In this document: positions 1 through 10,434 of the stretch, one piece after another
Position numbering within the stretch: position 1 is the stretch's first letter
How the letters are laid out: each line of letters opens with the position of its first letter
Assembly (NCBI RefSeq): GCF_000004195.4
Contig: NC_030679.2
Span: 145,516,243-145,580,242 of the forward strand
DNA length: 64,000 bases
Reading direction: 5' to 3'
From: Xenopus tropicalis
Lineage: Eukaryota > Chordata > Amphibia > Anura > Pipidae
Position numbers and translations under genes: made by a program
Notes under the pieces: generated by a model
Database searches by the model: none
The model's input: the letters and a program-made list of their open reading frames with translations, nothing else
Told to the model about the DNA's origin: nothing

Positions 1-1434
1 CCCCAGGTCTGGCCTGTCCTACACTCACTCACCCCCGGTCTGGCCTGTCCTACACTCACTCACCCCAGGTCTGGCCTGTCCTACACTCACTCACCCCCGG
101 TCTGGCCTGTCCTACACTCACTCACCCCAGGTCTGGCCTGTCCTACACTCACTCACCCCCGGTCTGGCCTGTCCTACACTCACTCACCCCCGGTCTGGCC
201 TGTCCTACACTCACTCACCCCCGGTCTGGCCTGTCCTACACTCACTCACCCCCGGTCTGGCCTGTCCTACACTCACTCACCCCCGGTCTGGCCTGTCCTA
301 CAGTCACTCACCCCCAGTCTGGCCAGTCCTACACTCACTCACCCCCGGTCTGGCCTGTCCTACACTCACTCACCCCCGGTCTGGCCTGTCCTACACTCAC
401 TCACCCCCGGTCTGGCCTGTCCTACACTCACTCACCCCCGGTCTGGCCTGTCATACACTCACTCACCCCCGGTCTGGCCTGTCATACACTCACTCACCCC
501 CGGTCTGGCCTGTCATACACTCACTCACCCCCGGTCTGGCCTGTCATACACTCACTCACCCCCGGTCTGGCCTGTCCTACACCCACTCACCCCCGGTCTG
601 GCCAGTCCTACACTCACTCACCCCCGGTCTGGCCTGTCCTACACTCACTCACCCCCGGTCTGGCCTGTCCTACACTCACTCACCCCCAGTCTGGCCTGTC
701 CTACACTCACTCACCCCCAGTCTGGCCTGTCCTACACTCACCCACCCCCGGTCTGGCCAGTCCTACACTCACTCACCCCCGGTCTGGCCTGTCCTACACT
801 CACTCACCCCCGGTCTGGCCTGTCCTACACTCACTCACCCCCGGTCTGGCCTGTCCTACACTCACTCACCCCCGGTCTGGCCTGTCCTACACTCACTCAC
901 CCCCGGTCTGGCCTGTCATACACTCACTCACCCCCGGTCTGGCCTGTCCTACACTCACTCACCCCCGGTCTGGCCTGTCCTACACTCACTCACCCCCGGT
1001 CTGGCCTGTCCTACACTCACTCACCCCCGGTCTGGCCTGTCCTACACTCACTCACCCCCGGTCTGGCCAGTCCTACACTCACTCACCCCCGGTCTGGCCA
1101 GTCCTACAATCACTCACCCCCGGTCTGGCCTGTCCTACACTCACTCACCCCCGTTCTGGCCTACACTCACTCACCCCCGGTCTGGCCTGTCCTACACTCA
1201 CTCACCCCCGGTCTGGCCAGTCCTACACTCACTCACCCCCGGTCTGGCCAGTCCTACACTCACTCACCCCCGGTCTGGCCTGTCCTACACTCACTCACCC
1301 CCGGTCTGGCCAGTCCTACACTCACTCACCCCCGGTCTGGCCAGTCCTACAATCACTCACCCCCGGTCTGGCCTGTCCTACACTCACTCACCCCCGGTCT
1401 GGCCTGTCCTACACTCACTCACCCCCGGTCTGCT
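1..1434. repeat. Minisatellite, 31-bp unit, about 46 copies
   Basis: The unit contains GGTCTGGCCTGTCCTACACT; GGT recurs at 6, 37 and 68. Copies differ by single bases (CCTGTCC, CCAGTCC, CCTGTCA). It lies in the gene A intron after exon 7 and reaches the window edge. Confidence 0.95.
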
Positions 1435-1633
1435 TTATTGATAATGGGTGAGTGCCTAAAAAACTTCCCTTTTTTTGCAATGATATATATATATACTAAA
1501 ACAAAGACCACTGGTGTTCATTGGTGTTCAGTTCAATTAACACTGTGCAGACTTGTACATGAATATCTAGGAAACAAAAACAAAATAATTCTAGAAAAAG
1601 TAGAAAAGAAAAATCTCCATTATCTATTCTTAC

Positions 1634-1680
1634 CGGGCACGGCACTGTCGGCATTCTCCCCATCTACTGGATCCATTTGT
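1634..1680 (-). CDS. Gene A exon 7, tail
   Basis: 47 bases; acceptor GTGCAG|ACAAA, donor CCCG|GTAAGA, phase 2 to 1. Encodes QMDPVDGENADSAVP. It is the last exon of A visible before the minisatellite at the window edge. Confidence 0.62.
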
Positions 1681-4600
1681 CTGCACAACATAAAGTTTAG
1701 AATTTTCAGTCCCCATTCAATATTAGTGTATCAGATAAAGGGGAAAGATCAACCTAAACTGCTGCTTCTATATAAAGAGGAAAGCTGTACTTAGTCCATT
1801 CAATGCAGGGTCGGTCTGGGGGGTGCAGGGCCCACCGGGGCCGTGTCCCCCCTAACCTCCTCAGGGAGCCCCGCTGAGCCTCCCAAACCCCCCGCAGGGG
1901 CCCCAACTGAGCCTCCCTAACCCCCGCAGGGGCCCCCGCTGAGCCTCCCTAACCCCCCACAGGGTCCAACACCCGACATCCTCCCCTGAGTGTGCGTAAG
2001 TGGAGGAACAGGGAGGAAGTCAGGGGAAGTACTGTCGGCTGGGGGAGCTCCAGCAAGGGTCGGGTCTGGGCCACCGGGGCCCGCTGGGTTTTTTTCTGGT
2101 GTCCTGGTGGCCTAGTCTGACCCTGATTCAATGTAATGGCTAACAGCACCCATAGCTTTGCTCTGCCGGCACATTCCTACCACTGGAGAAACCCCTGTCC
2201 TGCTACCCATTGAAAAGAATAGCTGCTTAAAAAGAGGTCTCCGACTCACTGTGATTGCTGCGACTGTTTCCTTGTCCCTGGAAGAAAAAGAGTAGAAGCC
2301 ATCAGTGATAATGAACTTTTTTGCCATTTCGTGAATTTTTCCACATTTTCGAGTTTTTTTCCGCAAAGCGAAATGGGACAGATTGGCTCATCACTATCAA
2401 GCACCAAAAGTGAAGCTTCCACAGAGATACATATCACTTCTTGGGGAGAGGGGGTTACACTGAAAAAAGCAACTTATGGGGTCACTTTGGTCACAGCTAC
2501 AAATGCAGTTGCAGGAAAATGTATGCACTTATTGGTGCCAATCATCAGGCACTTGCATCCAAACATCCTCCTTGTACCCCCATATTGTTGGGGAAAGCGC
2601 CGTTGCATCTGTCCTGCTTTTTCTGCTGAATTATGCTCAAGTGCATCTATTGATACGGGGGGACCCTAGCGGTAATTCATAAAGGAGAAGGAAAGGTTAA
2701 AAACTAAGTAGGCTTTATCAGAAAGGTCTATGTAAATATACCAATAAAAGCTCATAGTAATGCTGCTCTGAGTCCTCTGTCAAAAGAAACACTTGTTTTC
2801 TTTCCTTCTATTGTGTACACATGGGCTCCTGTATCAAACTTCCTTCTCTTAGCTCAAACCTCCAGGGCTTGAGAATGCTCAGCTTGCTCCTCTCTCCCCC
2901 TCCCCTCCATGCTGTAACTGAGCCCAGAGCTACGATCCAGCCAGAGACTCAAAGCAGGAGGAAAGAGAAGTTACATGACACCAATCTAATATGGCAGCTG
3001 CTATCTTAAACACACAGAGAGAGCTTTTAGGGCTGTTTACTCAGGTATAGTAAAGCATTCTACAGAATAACATAGCTTTCTAGCTTGCATTATTCTGGCA
3101 CGTGTATTGGGAATAAACTGCCACAGTGTCTTTCCTTCTCCTTTAAATGTCTAGTTTGTGTGGGGGTGAGCACTCCTTAGCTAGTCAGAATAATAGGGGG
3201 GGTACATGCTTCATGTTGATTTGGCAGCAGATGGGACAAATTCCGAAACCACCTACCTTTTCGTATAATGAGAAAAAAGATAATCAATATTAGGAGACTA
3301 AGGACTAATGGAAACAAGGCCGCTATCATCGTGATCTGATCACTTTGATCAGCTGCAACTGAGGGGTTGCCATATCACTGCTGGCCATAGAAACAGCACA
3401 GAAGCCCCCCTGCTAAATTCACTAAAAAGAAAATTCCCCCCAACAATGCTAATATCGGCGAATGATTGGTGAAAACTCTCTTCAAATTGGTGCAAATTCA
3501 CATATTTTTTCCAGTGACTATTTGCCAATTTACCGAGAGCAAGATGAGAATTTTTGCAAAGAGAATTATCATTTTTGCGGAGGAATTATAAAGATATTAT
3601 TATAAAGACCCCCCCCCCCCACTATGCTGATATGCCGCAGAAGTCAATTCTTTGTGGGGTAAATTCTTTATTGAAGTTTCTCCATTGAAATCATGGGTGA
3701 ATTTTCCTTGGCATGAGATAATAATGTAATAAAAGGCACTAAGTTTGCCCAGGAGCAGTAACCCATAGCAACCAATCACCAGGCGGCATTTACTGGTCAC
3801 ATGTTTAATAGCAAGCATGGGTTACTGCACCTGGGCAAGCTTAGTGGATTTTATTACATATGGGGGCTTGTGTCTATAGTGCCCAGTCACGTTGAGAGCA
3901 ATCTCAACGTGATAAATAACTTAGACCTACTGTGTAGATCCACACATTAAATTGCTTTATATAGATACATGGGATATGTATGTAGAGTCTATATGAATGT
4001 GGGTGATATTGTACATAAAATGCAGTTGAAGCCATGTTCTTTACCTACCATTCACCCTTAGAAGTGTCCCTGTTCCTTCCTCCAGTAAAGTTTCTATGTG
4101 ATTTGTAGCAGTAGAGTCACACAGGCGCATTGCCACGCGGCAGTAGAAGGAGGTGTTATCCATTCCATTCACCTCTTCTAGATACAGGTCTGACTGACCC
4201 ACCAGTCTGGTTTTGCCCCGGTACCGGGGGTGTATTAATTCTGGGTCAGGGTGGTAGGCAAAGCCCTCACGTGGGTCCCCAAACATCCAGTAGATCCCGA
4301 CCCACAAGGGATCTTCATTCTCCGGTAATGTATAGTTACAGCTGATAGTAGGGGAGTCTGGGAATGTGACCTCCTTTGGCTGCTCGATCTTCATTTCATT
4401 GGTTTTGCCTAAAACAAGGGAAATAATGTGAGTAGATGATGGCTGGGGTAGGGGTGGACATTCAGACCCCCCCCAGTTCAGAATTTCCCCTTGGTTCTGG
4501 AAGTTGATGTGGGCAACCAGGTTAGGTTAGGTTAGGTATTATTATTATTAACATTTATGTATAAAGTAGTTTATATGAGGGGTTCCCCATATCTAGGTGG

Positions 4601-7600
4601 GTTTCACCTCACAGATACACTTATACCATGTGACACATAGACACAGAATGATGGGTAAGTGGGAGGGGCCTGTAACAAGTAGTTTATATGAGGGGTTCCC
4701 CATATCTAGGTGGGTTTCACTTCACAGATACACTTATACCATGTGACACATACACACAGAATGATGGGTAAGTGGGAGGGGCCTGTAACAAGTAGTTTAT
4801 ATGAGGGGTTCCTCATATCTAGGTGGGTTGCACCTCATGGATACACTTATACAATGTGACACACACACACAGAATGATGGGTAAGTGGGAGGGGCCTGGA
4901 ACAAGTAGTTTATATGAGGGGTTCCTCATATCTAGGTGGGTTGCACCTCATGGATACACTTATACCATGTGACACACACACACAGAATGATGGGTAAGTG
5001 GGAGGGGCCTGTAACAAGTAGTTTATATGAGGGGTTCCCCATATCTAGGTGGGTTGCACCTCATGGATACACTTATACAATGTGACACACACACACAGAA
5101 TGATGGGTAAGTGGGAGGGGCCTGTAACAAGTAGTTTATATGAGGGGTTCCTCATATCTAGGTGGGTTGCACCTCATGGATACACTTATACCATGTGACA
5201 CACACACACAGAATGATGGGTAAGTGGGAGGGGCCTGTAACAAGTAGTTTATATGAGGGGTTCCTCCATATCTAGGTGGGTTGCACCTCATGGATACACT
5301 TATACCATGTGACACATACACACAGAATGATGGGTAAGTGGGAGGGGCCTGTAACAAGTAGTTTATATGAGGGGTTCCTCATATCTAGGTGGGTTGCACC
5401 TCATGGATACACTTATACCATGTGACACATACACACAGAATGATGGGTAAGTGGGAGGGGCCTGTAACAAGTAGTTTATATGAGGGGTTCCTCATATCTA
5501 GGTGGGTTGCACCTCATGGATACACTTATACCATGTGACACATACACACAGAATGATGGGTAAGTGGGAGGGGCCTGTAACAAGTAGTTTATATGAGGGG
5601 TTCCCCATATCTAGGTGGGTTGCACCTCATGGATACACTTATACCCAGCCCTAGCACCCTCCATACACCAAACAGCTGGCTGGGGTCTGTACAATCGATA
5701 TGGAAAAATTATACATTGGGAGCCTCGTTCCCTAAAGCAATTTCTTATGTGAGTTCTACCTTGCACCTGGCACCACCCAAGTCCTGAGGGGGGGGGGGTC
5801 ACATTTTAGCACATTATTCCATTGTATTGGCTGGAGGTTAGATACAGTATGATACAACTGACTTTGTAAATGAGGATTTCACCATGTATAAATCAAACTC
5901 CAGTGACAGTTACCTGTAATGATCAGGTGTGTTCCTCTCTCCGTCTCAGTTCTATAAACTTGTCCATCTCCAGTCACTTGTGCCCTACAGCAGTACCAGT
6001 CGCTGTCACTGAGCCCCACGTGTTTGATTTGGATAAATGTGCCGCCTTCCCCAGCCAGAGACATCCGCCCTTTGTTCTTACTGTGTACTGCCCCCGTGGC
6101 ACTGTTATATATATCTGTGTCACAGAATGGGAAAAAAACACTGGAGCTCCACTGAACACTGGATAGAGACATGTTCTGGATTTTCTTCTTGGCGCTGATG
6201 GAGAAATGACAGGGAATTGTCACCGTGTCACCAACCAGAGCAGGAATGAACGGAGGCTGATGCATAGTCATCTCATTCTCTCCTACAGAATGGAATATTG
6301 TAACAGAGAAAGAACTTAGTTATGTTAAAGGTACATAATGGCTGAATGTATCTATCCCTATTATGAACAGTGGTGGCTAGTGATGGGCGAAATGTTTCGC
6401 CAGGCGGAAAAATTCCGTGTGACAAAAGAATAGCCGCGCAACAAAATAATAGCCACGAGACGAAATAATAGCCACGGGCGACAAAAGAATAACTGCGGGC
6501 GACAAAAGAATAGCCGCGGGCGACAAAAGAATAGCCGCGGACGACAAAAGAATAGCCGTGCGACAAAAGAATAGCCGCGGGCGACAAAAGAATAGCCGTG
6601 CGACAAAAGAATAGCCGCGGGCGACAAAAGAATAGCCGTGCGACAAAAGAATAGCCGCGGGCGACAAAAGAATAGCCGTGCGACAAAATAATAGCCACGG
6701 GCGACAAAATAATAGCCGCGCGACAAAATAATAGCCACGTGCAACAAAATAATAGCCACACGACAAAATAATAGCAGCGGGCGACAAAAGAATAGTCACG
6801 GGCATCAATTTTTTTGGGCGCACAACATTTTCGCCGTTTCGAGAATTTTTGGAAAGATTTGCAAATTTTTCGGCGAAGTGAAACAGATTTGCTCATCACT
6901 TGTGGTGGCACAATTCTGGTCACTTGCCCTTTCTGCAGTTTTTACTCAAGCAGCGCAATAGCAAGAGCCCCAAGTTCCTTGACGCAGTTACAGATTATAA
7001 TAACATTATCCGAGGTACTCATCCTAGTCCTGAAAATGTGATTTTCTGTCATTGAAATTTTTTTACCATCACTTTGCATTGCAAACGTTGGCACTCTAAT
7101 TGGTTCTCCAACACTGGGGAATGCTGCAACGCTATTAGGCAGATAGGCCCCCCAAATCGGGGGCTCAGGGCAAATGCGCCTGGTTCCAACCAAAGAATAA
7201 GTACCTATTGCCCTAGTAATGGAAAGTATAGTATATAATAAAGTATAGAAAAATAAAGTTTGTCTCAGGTAGAAGATTTGGGGCATCAGCATTTAGGTGC
7301 CATTACCAATTAAGTGATTTTTTAATGAGCGATTAGGATTGGACTGACTGGAGTAAGATTCTTTCAAGCTGTGCCTTTAATATTTGGATTTGCATTGTAC
7401 TCAGGGGCCCAGTTTTTTGCAACATAAGTGGGTGTTGGTCCCTTCCTGAACAGGAAGGTCCAGGGTCGGACTGGGCCGCCAGGACACCGGGAAAAATCCC
7501 GGTGTCCCCGGCCCTAGTGAGCCCCGGCGGCCCAGTCCGACCTTTGCCGGCGCTCCCTCTACTGACTGTTCCTCAGTGGAAGGTAGGGGACACGGCTGGC

Positions 7601-10036
7601 TGGGGCACCTGCAGGGCCCCTGGGGTGAGAGCCCCGGTGGGCCCTGCACCCTCCAGTCCGGCCCTGGGAAGGTCCCTTAGATGCATCCAATAACATTATG
7701 TGTAAGAGCATAAGGATAAAAAAGAAGTCCATGGAACCCTAAGCAGATAATCATTAGCACTAGGGCCAGAAATAAGGATCAGAAAGTTGGGTTTGCAGAA
7801 CTCCATTGGGCTAAGACTCCATCACTGCGTCAATGCAGTTCCTAACTGATATCTGGCCTGTCAACAGCTAGACACCGGCCAGGCAGGCCCAACCATGGGC
7901 CCCATAAATAGGTGAATAAACTGCTGACTTGCTCTGGAGAGACTGATTTTGCAGCCATGTACAGTGGACTTAAAAGGATACTGTTATAGAAACACATGTT
8001 TTTTTCAAACCCATCAGTTAATAGAGCTTCTTCAGCAGAATCCTGCATTGTAATCTGTTTTTCCCATGGGGCTAGCCATATTCTTCATTTCCCAGGGTGC
8101 CACAGCCATGTGACCTGTGCTCTGATAAACTTCAGTCTCACTTTACTGCTGCACTGCAAGTTGGAGTGATATCCCCCCCCCCCTCACCCCCAGCAGCCGA
8201 TCAGCAGAACAATGGGAAGGGAGCAAGATAGCAGCTCCCAGTAGGTATCAGAATAGCACTCAATAGTAAGAAATCCAAGTCCGGCTTGGGACTCCTCCAG
8301 TTACATGGGAGTAGGAGAAACAATAGGTTAGCTGAAAGCAGTTCTAATGTGTAGCGCCGGCTCCTTCTGAAAGCTCAGACTCAGGCACACTTTACTGCTG
8401 CGCTGCAAGTTGGAGTGATATCCCCCCCCTCCCCCCAGCAGCCGATCAGCAGAACAATGGGAAGGGAGCAAGATAGCAGCTCCCAGTAGGTATCAGAATA
8501 GCACTCAATAGTAAGAAACCCAAGTCCGGCTTGGGACTCCTCAAGTTACATGGGAGTAGGAGAAACAATAGGTTAGCTGAAAGCAGTTCTAATGTGTAGC
8601 GCTGGCTGAAAGCTCAGACTCAGGCACAATGCACTGAGATGGTGCCTACACACCAATATTACAGCTACAAATACATTTGTTGGTTCAAGAATAAAAGGTT
8701 AAATGGCAGAGGGAATTATTTGCTGTGTAACAGTGTCATTTAGAGATAAAAAGTGCCCCATAAACATCATGACAGAATCCCTTCAGGAAATTAAACTTAA
8801 TTAGGCCCTATTTATATAGTATATAGTTTTGTTTCACATTTTTCACATTCTAGGAGTTTTCAAACATCCCATATAGAAACAAATGCTATAAGGAAGAGTC
8901 TGGTTACTTACCCCTGACAGTTAGCCAAGTGCCTCCTGCGTTCTGCCACTGCTCAGTCTCCTTGTTTGGAATTAGAAGTCGGACACGGCAGCAGTAGTAC
9001 TTTCTCACCACATCACTTGTGGTTACATTGGTCAGGGTGATGGCCCCATTCCGAGTCCATGGATCTCCCACCAGTGACACCCTTCCCTGGTATTCCTGAG
9101 TTGTGTTGCCGTACCCACTGTTATATATACGAGCCCCACAATAATTCCCTACACCAGCATGAAGGATAATGGTCACATTAGTAATTCCTGTGACAGTTCT
9201 GGGGAACACAAAACTGCATGGGAAGGTCACTGAGTCTCCAGCAAATGCTTCCAAGCCTGAAGGTTGGTCTGCGCAGTATTGTCCTGGTCTCCCACACACG
9301 GCACCTTCAATAGAAAATGACTTGGCTGGTCAGCTCAGTGTAACTGTATAACAGCTTAGTGTAATAGGTAAGATAGGGAAAGTCAGATTAAGGCAGTTAA
9401 AGATAACAAGAGGGAGGGAATGGATGTACTTACCCCAAAGAGATAACATGAGAGAGGGAATGGGTGTACTTACCCCAAAGAGATAACATGAGGGAGGGAA
9501 TGGATTTACTTACCCCAAAGAGATAACAAGAGGGATGGAATGGGTGTACTTACCCCAAAGAGATAACAAGAGGGAGGGAATGGATGTACTTACCCCAAAG
9601 AGATAGCATGAGGGATGGAATGGGTGTACTTACCCCAAAGAGATAACATGAGGGAGGAAATGGATGTACTTACCCCAAAGAGATAACATGAGGAAGGGAA
9701 TGGATGTACTTACCCCAAAGAGATAACATGAGGAAGGGAATGGATGTACTTACCCCAAAGAGATAACATGAGGAAGGGAATGGATGTACTTACCCCAAAG
9801 AGATAACATGAGGGAGGAAATGGATGTCCTTACCCCAAAGAGATAACATGAGGGAGGAAATGGATGTACTTACCCCAAAGAGATAACACGAGGGAGGAAA
9901 TGGATGTACTTACCCCAGAGAGATAACATGAGGAAGGGAATGGATGTACTTACCCCAAAGAGATAACATGAGGGAGGGAAGGGATGCACTTACCCCAAAG
10001 AGACAGCACAGAGCAGAGAAGAAGAAGACCAGACAT
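1634..10036 (-). CDS. Gene A: three-Ig receptor, 5' seven exons only (3' end beyond left edge)
   Basis: Exons: 10036-9994, 9304-8912, 6282-5914, 4408-4049, 3352-3257, 2277-2250, 1680-1634. They form an open frame of 445 codons plus one base, matching genes B and C exon by exon. The last three exons of B and C (tyrosine-motif exons) should lie left of the window; the intron that would lead to them holds the 31-bp minisatellite at 1-1434. Ig1 is two codons longer than in B and C (131 codons), and the membrane exon is two codons shorter (32 codons). Whether A keeps ITIMs cannot be seen. Confidence 0.72.
1806..2125. mobile_element. hAT-like MITE, CAGGGTCGG family, gene A intron 6
   Basis: Ends CAGGGTCGG and GACCCTG, flanked by the exact 8-bp duplication ATTCAATG. 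The same insertion with the same duplication is at 17639-18277 in gene B. The inner GAGCCTCCCTAAC segment is repeated a few times. Confidence 0.75.
2250..2277 (-). CDS. Gene A exon 6, juxtamembrane tail
   Basis: 28 bases; acceptor TTCCAG|GGACA, donor CACA|GTGAGT, phase 1 to 2. Encodes TRKQSQQS. The matching exons in B and C are at the same place and phase. Confidence 0.62.
2320..2397. mobile_element. Right-end fragment of GATGAGCGAA-type MITE
   Basis: Ends in GATTGGCTCATCACTA, the terminal sequence of the family that is complete at 12921-13306. Shared with gene B at 18467-18539. Confidence 0.5.
2681..3143. mobile_element. T2-type MITE, gene A intron 5
   Basis: Ends AAAGGAGAAGGAAAGG and CCTTTCCTTCTCCTTT-like form inverted repeats. 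A better preserved copy with TTAA on both sides is at 16444-16872. Confidence 0.65.
3257..3352 (-). CDS. Gene A exon 5, transmembrane
   Basis: 96 bases, two codons shorter than in B and C. Encodes ADQSDQITMIAALFPLVL then a hydrophobic run ending in IIRK. There is no charged residue in the helix. A second AG six bases upstream (start 3358) would add two residues. Confidence 0.7.
3353..4048. other. Gene A intron 4, no gene seen
   Basis: Contains AT-rich diverged sequence and a block (about 3600-3900) that is also in gene B intron 4 near 19980-20270. No exon-like open frame is supported. Confidence 0.5.
4049..4408 (-). CDS. Gene A exon 4, Ig V-type domain 3
   Basis: 360 bases, phase 1-1. Acceptor TTTTAG|GCAAA and donor AATG|GTAGGT. 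Core residues are TISCNY, VGIYWMF and TSFYCRV. The loop after the F strand reads CDSTATNHIET and is the main difference from the other copies. Confidence 0.78.
4565..5645. repeat. Minisatellite, 113-bp unit, about 9.5 copies, gene A intron 3
   Basis: GTTTATATGAGG recurs at 4569, 4682 and 4795 (exact period 113). The same unit fills the matching intron of gene C at 38833-39793. It is absent from gene B. Confidence 0.93.
5914..6282 (-). CDS. Gene A exon 3, Ig V-type domain 2
   Basis: 369 bases, phase 1-1, acceptor TGTAG|GAGAG and donor ACAG|GTAACT. B-strand cysteine in DTVTIPCHF, C-strand tryptophan in SSVQW, and SDSDWYCCRAQ at the F strand. The segment after VQW (SSSVFFPFCDTD) differs from all other copies. 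Confidence 0.78.
6378..6901. mobile_element. hAT-like MITE with inner 19-21 bp array, gene A intron 2
   Basis: Ends TAGTGATG and CATCACTT, flanked by the 8-bp duplication GTGGTGGC. The matching site in gene B (near 24045) is empty. The inside, about 6425-6800, is a tandem array built on GCGACAAAAGAATAGCC; it is stop-free in several frames but is not a gene. Confidence 0.78.
6902..7460. other. Gene A intron 2, unassigned
   Basis: No gene or clear repeat structure is supported here; the start matches gene B sequence near 24050. Confidence 0.4.
7461..7666. mobile_element. hAT-like MITE, CAGGGTCGG family
   Basis: Ends CAGGGTCGGACTGGG and GTCCGGCCCTG, flanked by the exact 8-bp duplication GGAAGGTC. 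Confidence 0.78.
7969..8795. mobile_element. T2-like MITE with about two 240-bp inner units
   Basis: Left end resembles TTAAAAGGATACTGTTAT. The inside has two copies of a unit with GCAGCTCCCAGTAGGTATCA. The same family recurs at 10435, 14104, 24420, 26690, 36215 and 56815 with different copy numbers. Borders approximate. Confidence 0.6.
8912..9304 (-). CDS. Gene A exon 2, Ig V-type domain 1
   Basis: 393 bases, phase 1-1. Acceptor TTGAAG|GTGCC and donor GGG|GTAAGT. B-strand cysteine in DSVTFPCSF, F-strand cysteines in YYCCRV, and a GRVSLVG D strand. The usual C-strand tryptophan is absent and extra cysteines occur (VCGRPGQYC, NYCG). Potential N-glycosylation sites are NVT, NTT and NVT. This copy has two extra codons just before the F strand (SDVVRKYYCC). 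Confidence 0.78.
9398..9993 (-). repeat. 40-bp minisatellite made of the gene A signal-exon donor
   Basis: ACTTACCCCAAAGAGA (minus TCTCTTTGGGGTAAGT) recurs every 40 bases from 9428 to 9988, giving 15 sites including the real donor. The one at 9828 reads GTAAGG. Each unit repeats the last codons of exon 1 plus GTAAGT. Many units also hold ATGTTATCTCTTTGGG, an ATG in the same phase as the exon. Confidence 0.93.
9994..10036 (-). CDS. Gene A exon 1, signal peptide
   Basis: Encodes MSGLLLLCSVLSLWG and ends in phase 1 at G|GTAAGT. The ATG is the only start in this short hydrophobic frame, and the same start is kept in B and C. The donor is the first of 15 copies produced by the adjoining 40-bp minisatellite. 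Confidence 0.8.
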
Positions 10037-10130
10037 CCTGAAGAGCTCGGATAAACTGTTGCTAAAACTCTGGTGCAACAATCAAGGAACTTGTTTCAAC
10101 ATTTATGTATAAAACTTCCCGTTTTTAATT
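10037..10130 (-). promoter_or_regulatory. Gene A proximal upstream region
   Basis: About 90 bases upstream of the ATG resemble those of B and C. They hold a GGAAGT ETS-type core (minus strand, 10119-10114) and an AT-rich stretch. Shared sequence across three gene copies suggests promoter or 5' UTR; the myeloid ETS factor PU.1 binds such cores, which is an inference here. Confidence 0.4.
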
Positions 10131-10434
10131 CCAAGTACAGACAAATAAGGAAATATGATGATAAACAGAAGGTAAAAAAGTAAGTCAGGAAAATCTGTAT
10201 TTATCTTCATTGGTTGCCAGTACATACTGGTGAAGGTATGTGGTTTGCTATGTGATTCCATGAGGTTACCTGAACCCAACTTTCCTTATCTTCACTCATA
10301 ATCCTTACAAGAGGCCAGCAGAGGGTGTTGGCTGACAAAATTAGAGAATTAACCAGCCAAAATAGCATAGGAGAAACATAAACAATCCTTAATACCAAAG
10401 CATAAATCCATGGTAGAATACCCATAACAATGAA

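Noticed and set aside
4130..4345. Conserved 71-codon plus-strand frame opposite Ig3, also at 22165, 38300 and 60401
   Set aside because: It is the shadow of the conserved Ig3 exon on the other strand; conservation is explained by that exon.
5136..5357. Short frame repeating LLQAPPTYPSFC
   Set aside because: Part of the 113-bp minisatellite.
5870..6166. Plus-strand frames opposite Ig2 in all copies
   Set aside because: Shadows of the Ig2 exon, with no start or splice logic of their own.
6273..6923. Long minus-strand frames of 132-216 codons
   Set aside because: They come from the AATAGCC-type array inside a MITE; three frames are open at once.
9398..9993. CRISPR-like regular 40-bp repeats
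   Set aside because: Units are head to tail with no unique spacers, and the setting is vertebrate.
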